Shown: piece after piece, positions 57,469-64,000 of the stretch
Numbering within the stretch: the first letter of the stretch is position 1
Layout: the number at the start of each line of letters is the position of its first letter
NCBI GenBank assembly: GCA_018613035.1
Contig: JAGGRA010000067.1
Coordinates: 1-64,000 of the forward strand
Direction: 5' to 3'
DNA: 64,000 nucleotides
From: Pseudomonas sp. ISL-84
Lineage (GTDB): Bacteria; Bacillota; Bacilli; Bacillales; Cytobacillaceae
Position numbers and translations under genes: made by a program
Notes under the pieces: model-generated
Seen by the model: the letters and a program-made list of their open reading frames with translations, nothing else
The model's database searches: none
Told to the model about the DNA's origin: nothing

Positions 57469-57853
57469 AGCTCTGGCCTCTAAACTTCATTTCAGTTTGA
57501 ATTGCTTTAACTTCTTGAGGGGAAAGTGAGGATTGTCTCGCGATTTGGTCAACGGATAACCCCTGCTGGGCAAGCATCACTACCTGGTTCTTTATTATTT
57601 CATGAACTTCCTTTTTCTCAATGGGTGGAGGAGTACTCTTTACAGAGAATGGCGGCTGAAGACTATCGTCCGCGACTAGCAGTTCCTCCTCCAAGACCTT
57701 TAGCTTCTGCTTGATCTGGTACATTTCCTGAATCTGCTGAATGGATATTTGATCTATATCTTCCCTTAGTTCTTTATAGGGATCTTTTAAAAATATCGAA
57801 ATAAGGAATAAAGCAATAGATAAACCCAACAGTGCCAACATGATGTATTCCAA
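57461..57853 (-). CDS. yqzD: YqzD-like membrane protein
   Basis: 130 aa. One N-terminal helix, then a coiled-coil-like stretch (YKELREDIDQISIQQIQEMYQIKQKLKVLEEE) and a C-terminal HTH-like helix pair (LAQQGLSVDQIARQSSLSPQEVKAIQTEMK). TTG 57853 has GAGGTG 6 bases upstream; GTG 57862 would overlap it. Couples to yqzC. The 57863-58203 gap shows no gene. Confidence 0.65.
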   Translation of the reverse strand: MEYIMLALLGLSIALFLISIFLKDPYKELREDIDQISIQQIQEMYQIKQKLKVLEEELLVADDSLQPPFSVKSTPPPIEKKEVHEIIKNQVVMLAQQGLSVDQIARQSSLSPQEVKAIQTEMKFRGQSYE

Positions 57854-58203
57854 AAAAGTCACCTCATATTCATTTTGAACAGAAATATTTTACCATCATT
57901 GGCGACAAATTTCGATAATCAATCCAAAATCTTGGAAAATTTAAGTTATTTTGTCGTTGCCGCCCTGACAAAACTGTCGAAACGCAGCCTGTAAAAACGC
58001 ATAAAAATTTTTTCTGCTCCGATCCTCCTGCTATATAGGCTCTCGCAATAAGCGACAATTTCCGTTCATTGTAGCAAACCTGTTTCAATGCTAACATTAA
58101 GTTATAAAAAATGTCATAAAATTTCGCCTTTATTCATATATTGCATTTTTCTTGAATGCTTAATGATATAGAAAAAAGAAAATTGAAAACAAGAGGTGCC
58201 GGT

Positions 58204-58845
58204 ATGATAGATGAAATTATTAAGCTGCGCAGGAGGGGCCTTTCTTTCCGAAAAATTGCCGTAGAACTTGATACAACGGTGGGCAAGGTGCAATACCAAT
58301 GGACGAAGCTGGTCCAAAACAAAGCTAAACGGAGCAGCGATGAGCCCTTTCAAACCAGTTCGCCTAATCAGGGTGCGGATAAAAAGAATGCTCCGATAAT
58401 TGAAGATAAGATTAACATAACTCGCATTTCAGCTGAAAAGATTAAAGTGTATTGGGAGATTTCTATTTATAAAGAAAATATGGTTGCACAGTATTTTAAT
58501 AGGCCCATCTCCTCTTGGAGAAAGGCATTGCGAATCTATGATGTAACAGGAGTTATTTTTGACGGTGGGAATGCCCAGAGCGACCATGAAGTGGTTCTCC
58601 TGAACCAACATACAGAATGGACCTTCAAAGGATTAAAACCCAACAGGGTCTACTGTATAGAAATGGGAGTGAAGCTTACTGAAAATAACTTCTTCCCTTT
58701 GCTCCGTTCAGACGCTTTGTATACATCGGAAATGGGATTTGAGAATATCTCCAGACCTCAAGAGCCAATCCAGGAGGCTGCAGAATGGACAGAAAGTGTG
58801 AGTACATACACCTATTATGAAACTTTATGTGAAGGGGAGGGATAA
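58204..58845 (+). CDS. DUF4912 protein with N-terminal HTH-like segment
   Basis: 213 aa. Residues 1-40 look like a helix-turn-helix (IDEIIKLRRRGLSFRKIAVEL-type, DTTVGKVQYQW). Residues 75-185 form the DUF4912 beta domain (KIKVYWEIS, ALRIYDVTGVIF, WTFKGLKPNRVYCIEMGV). Start ATG 58204 with AGAGGTG upstream; the frame is open to 58156. It is 3 bases before a GT4 gene, so they are one operon. DUF4912 often accompanies glucan enzymes; function here unknown. Confidence 0.7.
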   Translation: MIDEIIKLRRRGLSFRKIAVELDTTVGKVQYQWTKLVQNKAKRSSDEPFQTSSPNQGADKKNAPIIEDKINITRISAEKIKVYWEISIYKENMVAQYFNRPISSWRKALRIYDVTGVIFDGGNAQSDHEVVLLNQHTEWTFKGLKPNRVYCIEMGVKLTENNFFPLLRSDALYTSEMGFENISRPQEPIQEAAEWTESVSTYTYYETLCEGEG

Positions 58846-58848
58846 ATC

Positions 58849-60084
58849 ATGATTGAACCAATTACGGCAGAACCTAAAGAATATGTGCAGAATGATGGGA
58901 TATCAAAAATCCTTCTCCTAACATGGGAATATCCGCCCAATGTAGTAGGCGGCTTATCAAGACATGTACACGGGCTAGCTGGAGGGTTGAACCAAAAAGG
59001 GTACGAAGTCCATGTTCTGACAGCAAATCCCGGCAGTCTTCCAAGCTATGAAAATAATGAAAGAATTCAGGTTCATCGTGTTCGCCCCCTTAAAGAAAAG
59101 GACCCTAACTTTTTGCACTGGATATTGGGATTGAATTTGGCAATGGAACAAAAAGCCAGGGAGCTGTCATCCTATCATGACTTCGAGCTAATCCACGCCC
59201 ATGACTGGCTTGTAGGAGCCTGCGGACTGTCATTGAAGGAGAGCCTGAAACGGCCTTTAATTACAACCATTCATGCAACAGAGCATGGAAGGAATAACGG
59301 AATTTACACAGAGCTTCAAAAATTTATTCGCGAAAAGGAACAGCAGCTGGTGAACGGCTCAGATCGAGTGATTGTTTGCAGTGAATATATGAAGGAAGAA
59401 TTGATTCAGCAATTTAGTATAAGCAGTGAAAGAATGGCGGTTATTGCCAATGGGATTAACAAAGAAGTGCCATTGGAGAATCCTCAAAGCATACTTGAGG
59501 GCCTGCCTGTAAGGGAAAGCAGGAGGCTGATATTCTCTATTGGCCGGATGGTAAAAGAAAAAGGCTTTGATACCTTGATTGAGTCTGCAAACTTGATCAA
59601 AGAAAGGTTTCCGGATGTATATTTTATCATAGCGGGTAAAGGGCCAATGCTTGAGATATATAGGAAAAAAGTCAAAGAATCGAATTTGGAGACTTTCATC
59701 CATTTCCCGGGTTTTATAAACGATTTGCAGCGTTCTGCTTTGTTTCGTAAGTGTACTCTTGCAGTCTTTCCAAGTTATTATGAGCCTTTTGGGATTGTTG
59801 CCCTTGAAGCAATGATATCGGGCAAACCTGCAGTAGTCTCCGACACCGGAGGCCTGAAAGGGATTGTTAAGCATGGCTTTTCAGGGCTGCTCATGACTCC
59901 GGGTGATCCATCAAGCTTTGCTGAGCAGGCTGCTTATCTGTTGGAAAATGCTGATAGAGCCAATATGATTGGAGCAAACGGCAAAAAGGTGGCTGAAAGC
60001 CTGTTCAGCTGGAGCCGTATAGCGGAAGAAACCAAACGGGTATTTGAAGAGACATTGATCAGCCAGAAACTTAAAGAAGTTTAA
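58849..60084 (+). CDS. yqgM: GT4 glycosyltransferase (glycogen-synthase-like, YqgM)
   Basis: 411 aa GT-B fold. N-domain LLLTWEYPPNVVGGLSRHVHGLAGGL and HAHDWLVGACGLSL; C-domain IFSIGRMVKEKGFDTLIESANLI, IAGKGPMLEIY, FPSYYEPFGIVALEAMISGKPAVVS with the E-x7-E donor motif. Nucleotide-sugar transferase; the start resembles glycogen/starch synthases. Same operon as the DUF4912 gene. Confidence 0.85.
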   Translation: MIEPITAEPKEYVQNDGISKILLLTWEYPPNVVGGLSRHVHGLAGGLNQKGYEVHVLTANPGSLPSYENNERIQVHRVRPLKEKDPNFLHWILGLNLAMEQKARELSSYHDFELIHAHDWLVGACGLSLKESLKRPLITTIHATEHGRNNGIYTELQKFIREKEQQLVNGSDRVIVCSEYMKEELIQQFSISSERMAVIANGINKEVPLENPQSILEGLPVRESRRLIFSIGRMVKEKGFDTLIESANLIKERFPDVYFIIAGKGPMLEIYRKKVKESNLETFIHFPGFINDLQRSALFRKCTLAVFPSYYEPFGIVALEAMISGKPAVVSDTGGLKGIVKHGFSGLLMTPGDPSSFAEQAAYLLENADRANMIGANGKKVAESLFSWSRIAEETKRVFEETLISQKLKEV

Positions 60085-60172
60085 CAGTTTGCAAAACCAG
60101 TTTTAATTTATGCTACCAATCCATTGGAATACTTGCAGGACTTTAAAATACTATAGAAAAAGGTGCATGGAG

Positions 60173-60802
60173 ATGAACACGTTAAACTGGATCAGATCTG
60201 ATGTTTATGAAGAAATGGAGCAAGCTGCAAAAGGGAAGCTGAGGATGATTCCGGGATTATGGGTAGATGGGAAAACCTATTGGATGGAAAATGGTTTTAA
60301 GGAATTATTTCCGGAAGAAAATATTTCTGTCCATGTAAAGCGGGAACATATTCACTCCAAAATTTCTTTCTTCAAAAGTTATATTACCAATCATGACGAT
60401 AAGCCACGCAATGTGAAGCTTTTAATACAGCACAAACACGAATATTCTTCTCGTGAACAGTTCTCATTTATATCGCCAGCGGAAAATGTCATTTTCCACA
60501 TGGCTGATTCAAAAGTATTTCTGGTAAACGGCCAATTGAACGGCCAGATCATGGCAGAATGCTCGATTCAGCCGTACTGGAATTTATACAGTGATCAAAT
60601 TTGGAAGTGCAGGCGTAAAGGTGTTTTAAAATACAACCCTATGGTTAAGGGGAATGCTATAAGCATATTTGCCTTTAACGTTGGATTTGAAGGAAAAGGA
60701 ACAGTTGAAGCAGATTCATGGATTGTGAGCGGTGACAGTAAATCAGAGCTTCTTCAGTATAACCGGCTACTTTTAAAAAAACGTACTAGCATTTCGATTT
60801 AA
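60173..60802 (+). CDS. Unknown protein in the DUF4912-GT4 cluster
   Basis: 209 aa, soluble, rich in beta pattern and aromatic residues, five Trp. No domain recognised. Placed 88 bases after the GT4 gene. Start ATG 60173 with AAAGGTG 7 bases upstream; a longer frame to 60110 has no site. May act with the GT4 enzyme on a glucan. Confidence 0.6.
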   Translation: MNTLNWIRSDVYEEMEQAAKGKLRMIPGLWVDGKTYWMENGFKELFPEENISVHVKREHIHSKISFFKSYITNHDDKPRNVKLLIQHKHEYSSREQFSFISPAENVIFHMADSKVFLVNGQLNGQIMAECSIQPYWNLYSDQIWKCRRKGVLKYNPMVKGNAISIFAFNVGFEGKGTVEADSWIVSGDSKSELLQYNRLLLKKRTSISI

Positions 60803-60866
60803 AAAATGATATTATAGAAAAGTCGTATGAACGAACTAGTTTGAACATAGTTTGGAGGGAAATTAC

Positions 60867-61016
60867 ATGCGTGTGAACATTACGTTAGCTTGCACAGAAT
60901 GTGGAGATCGTAACTATATTTCTAAAAAAAATAAACGAAATAATCCAGATCGTCTTGAGCTTAAAAAATATTGCCCAAGAGATAAGCGTTCGACTGCACA
61001 TCGCGAAACAAAATAA
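60867..61016 (+). CDS. rpmG: Ribosomal protein L33
   Basis: 49 aa: [20 protein letters not shown] start and [17 protein letters not shown] end. First zinc pair CTEC is present, but the second pair is reduced to one Cys, with Asp at the fourth position. GGAGGG precedes the ATG. Too short for automatic ORF cut-offs. L33 sits near the E site of the 50S subunit. Confidence 0.93.
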   Translation: MRVNITLACTECGDRNYISKKNKRNNPDRLELKKYCPRDKRSTAHRETK

Positions 61017-61046
61017 GCGGTAGGATAATTCCTACTGCTTTTTTTG
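61016..61046 (+). terminator. Terminator of rpmG
   Basis: 10-bp arms with one G-U pair, seven T. Confidence 0.8.
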
Positions 61047-61135
61047 TTGATTTTTTTATTGGGTAAACTTACCTGTATTGGCTCCTTTGTACGGGGAATA
61101 AATGTGTGTGAATTTTTCTGTTGGAGGTTTATAAA

Positions 61136-61711
61136 ATGGAAACAGAAAAGAAGTTTCTGCGAAAAGAAATGCTGGGAAGGCTAAAAGAATTGAATAAGCC
61201 GGAACATGAACAACGCTCATATGAAATAGCCTGCAAGCTTTATCAACATCCTCTATGGCTGCAAGCTAAGACGATAGGGATTACCGTTTCCAACCAGCCA
61301 GAGGCTGATACCTGGCAAATTATCAAACAAGCATGGGATGAAGGGAAAAAAGTTGCTGTCCCGAAGTGCATTCCAAAAACAAAGGAAATGGTTTTCCGGA
61401 GGCTGGAGTGCTTCACCGACCTGGAGTCAGTATATTATGGTTTATGGGAGCCGATTGAAGCAGTAACGGAGGAGGTCCCAGGGGGAGAAATCGATACGGT
61501 GATTGTTCCGGGTTTGGCCTATATGAAAAATGGTTATCGTCTTGGGTTCGGGGGAGGCTATTACGATCGTTTCCTAGAGGGCTATAAAGGCAATAAAGTT
61601 TCGTTGGCATTTGCTTTTCAGGTGATTAACAGCCTTCCGGTTGAAGAGCATGACCGGCCGGTGGAAATGATTATTACTGATGAGCAGGTATGGAAAACCT
61701 CCGATGCTTGA
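61136..61711 (+). CDS. yqgN: 5-formyltetrahydrofolate cyclo-ligase (YqgN)
   Basis: 191 aa. Converts 5-formyl-THF to 5,10-methenyl-THF with ATP. N-terminal LRKEMLGRLKELN, then VAVPKCIP, and the substrate loop DTVIVPGLAYMKNGYRLGFGGGYYDRFLE with the GYGxGxYDR-type signature. ATG 61136 after TTGGAGG; TTG 61121 overlaps that site. Confidence 0.92.
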   Translation: METEKKFLRKEMLGRLKELNKPEHEQRSYEIACKLYQHPLWLQAKTIGITVSNQPEADTWQIIKQAWDEGKKVAVPKCIPKTKEMVFRRLECFTDLESVYYGLWEPIEAVTEEVPGGEIDTVIVPGLAYMKNGYRLGFGGGYYDRFLEGYKGNKVSLAFAFQVINSLPVEEHDRPVEMIITDEQVWKTSDA

Positions 61712-62492
61712 GTATGCTTTTATTTTAATCTTTATATCTGTAACAGCGCTGGCCGGCTTTTCTTTAAATTTATTATCTATGTCAGGGAGCTTAGCAGCAC
61801 TTATCATTGGCATTGCTGTTGGATGGGGCTTCGGGCTGCGTGGCCTTTTGGTGCTGGGTTTCTTTTTTGCCAGTTCAAGCCTCTGGTCCAAATTTAAAAG
61901 GAAACAAAAATTGAAAGTCGAAGACAGGCATGAAAAGGGTTCACGCAGAGATTGGCACCAGGTAGCTGCCAATGGGGGTATTGCCGGTATTTCAAGTTTG
62001 CTCTATCTTATTGATCCCTCCTCCGTTTGGCTCATGTGCTTCCTTATCAGTTTAGCTTCAGCAAATTCGGATACTTGGGCATCAGAGATCGGCTCATTGA
62101 GTAAGAAACTGCCCTTGTCAATCCGTACCTTTAAGCCTATTGAAACTGGTACTTCAGGAGCTGTAAGTCTACTGGGGACATTTGCTGCAATTGCGGGGGC
62201 ATCGGCAATTGCCCTTTTATCATTCTATTTGTTCCACATTACGCCATATGAGGCTTTGTTCATATTGGCTTTCGGATTTGCGGGAAATATAATTGATTCC
62301 TTTTTGGGAGCTTACTTGCAAGCCGTATACAAGTGCAATGTTTGTGGAGAAAAAGTGGAGAAACTAAATCATTGCGAAAAAAAAACTTCCTTAATAGGAG
62401 GCAAACAGTTCGCAGATAATGACTTTGTAAACTTTTTTTCAGGTTTAGCTTCAGCGGCATTGGGAATGCTTCTATATATATTAATTCTATAA
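61704..62492 (+). CDS. DUF92/TMEM19 membrane protein
   Basis: 262 aa, about six helices. SDTWASEIGSLSKK near residue 120 and GTSGAVSLLGTFAAIAGA are the DUF92 marks; the family includes phytyl-phosphate kinases. A CNVC plus Cys group follows near residue 210. ATG 61704 overlaps the yqgN stop by 8 bases; ATG 61680 is possible. Not at this spot in B. subtilis. Confidence 0.8.
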   Translation: MLEYAFILIFISVTALAGFSLNLLSMSGSLAALIIGIAVGWGFGLRGLLVLGFFFASSSLWSKFKRKQKLKVEDRHEKGSRRDWHQVAANGGIAGISSLLYLIDPSSVWLMCFLISLASANSDTWASEIGSLSKKLPLSIRTFKPIETGTSGAVSLLGTFAAIAGASAIALLSFYLFHITPYEALFILAFGFAGNIIDSFLGAYLQAVYKCNVCGEKVEKLNHCEKKTSLIGGKQFADNDFVNFFSGLASAALGMLLYILIL

Positions 62493-62522
62493 CCGGACTA
62501 ATGGCAGCTGGAAACAGAATAA

Positions 62523-63530
<1,008 letters not shown>

Positions 63531-63637
63531 TCATCGATAGAAGATTAAGGATTTGGATATGTTATTTTTTTACTTCTGCTGAAATATGGATAAAACCTTC
63601 CCCCTCTTCTCAAAATAATAAAGAGGAGGGATTTCGA

Positions 63638-63838
63638 ATGTCTCGATTATTTTCCATATTCATGATTGGGCTGGGTGGTTATTTTGCCTACCAGAACCGC
63701 TATCGATTAATAAATGTCCTTTTTGGCAATGCCTTTCTCCGCAGGTTCCTTGTCAGCTCAGTTATGAGTTTTCCAGGTGTCCGTGATCGGATGATGAGCT
63801 CAGTTTTTTCATCAGGTGCTTCAGAAGGCAGTAGATGA
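63638..63838 (+). CDS. Small conserved-type membrane protein (YqgO-position)
   Basis: 66 aa, one N-terminal hydrophobic stretch (residues 4-18), basic middle. AGAGGAGGG before the ATG is a strong site. Between ldh and a YqgP-like start, where B. subtilis has yqgO (60 aa). Function unknown. Confidence 0.6.
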   Translation: MSRLFSIFMIGLGGYFAYQNRYRLINVLFGNAFLRRFLVSSVMSFPGVRDRMMSSVFSSGASEGSR

Positions 63839-63840
63839 GT

Positions 63841-63868
63841 AAAAAGACCATAATAGGTCTTTTTATTT
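63841..63868 (+). terminator. Terminator after the YqgO-position gene
   Basis: 9-bp AAAAAGACC/GGTCTTTTT arms, T-rich tail. Confidence 0.8.
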
Positions 63869-63956
63869 TGCTGTTTTTACAAAATGCTTTTTCTTTTACA
63901 ATATGAAGGCTTTTTGCCTATAGTTAAATAAAAGAAGTAAGAGAGTGGGGGAAGAA

Positions 63957-64000
63957 TTGGGCTTTCAAGAGGATTATATATTTTGGACACTGGCGCATTA
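63957..64000 (+). CDS. Start of a YqgP-like rhomboid protease (partial)
   Basis: TTG 63957 after GGGGG opens a frame to the window end: MGFQEDYIFWTLAH. The D/EYxxW-x2-AH pattern and position match the N-terminus of B. subtilis YqgP (GluP). Only 14 residues are visible, so the call leans on gene order. Confidence 0.45.
   Translation, partial: MGFQEDYIFWTLAH

Overview
The window is a chromosomal segment of a low-GC, endospore-forming member of the Bacillaceae (Bacillus, Cytobacillus or Mesobacillus type). The evidence is strong Shine-Dalgarno sites with frequent GTG/TTG starts, a CgeD-like spore maturation protein, an spsIJKL-like rhamnose operon, a SpoIIS toxin-antitoxin locus, and a right half that follows B. 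subtilis gene order (yqfW, yqfX, ispG, yqfZ, yqgB, yqgC, sodA, yqgE, pbpA, pst, yqzD, yqzC, yqgM, rpmG, yqgN, yqgO, yqgP). No rRNA, tRNA, CRISPR array or insertion sequence was seen.

Region 1 (1-18.9 kb) looks like a spore-surface glycan locus. It holds a Cys/His-rich CsxC-like coat or exosporium protein, several glycosyltransferases (including a LamG-GT2-GT4 fusion), a CgeD-like transferase, a methyltransferase, a sulfotransferase, a GDP-D-rhamnose pathway (manC, gmd, rmd) and a dTDP-L-rhamnose pathway (rfbA, B, D, C). A divergent operon makes the sulfate donor PAPS: an SLC13/SAC1-type permease, APS kinase and ATP sulfurylase, with no PAPS reductase in the window. Together with the sulfotransferase this suggests a sulfated, deoxyhexose-rich spore glycan. 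Three genes here have upstream matches to the mother-cell sigma-K promoter (AC-N16/17-CATANNNTA).

Region 2 (19-29 kb) has a PHP phosphoesterase, phosphoglucomutase PgcA, the SpoIISA/SpoIISB system with a second SpoIISB-like ORF, an aldehyde dehydrogenase, and a three-gene sugar cassette (SAF-domain dehydrogenase, deoxysugar C-methyltransferase, glycosyltransferase). Decayed second copies of pgcA and of the aldehyde dehydrogenase bracket the cassette, so it sits inside an old tandem duplication.

Region 3 (29-40 kb) is metabolic: an AbgT transporter with an M20 amidohydrolase and a regulator, an MFS transporter, a CaiB-type CoA transferase, SulP plus ArsR, and a chemotaxis transducer with a sigma-D-type promoter. 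The 0.8-kb gap after it carries four regularly spaced CGGA/TCCG palindromes.

Region 4 (40-64 kb) is the conserved backbone: isoprenoid synthesis (ispG), phosphate uptake (a Na/Pi cotransporter; pstSCAB-phoU behind a well-formed PhoP box), an Fnr regulator with a C-terminal Fe-S cysteine cluster, SodA, a class B penicillin-binding protein, a DUF4912/GT4 cluster, ribosomal protein L33, 5-formyl-THF cyclo-ligase, L-lactate dehydrogenase and the start of a YqgP-like rhomboid protease.
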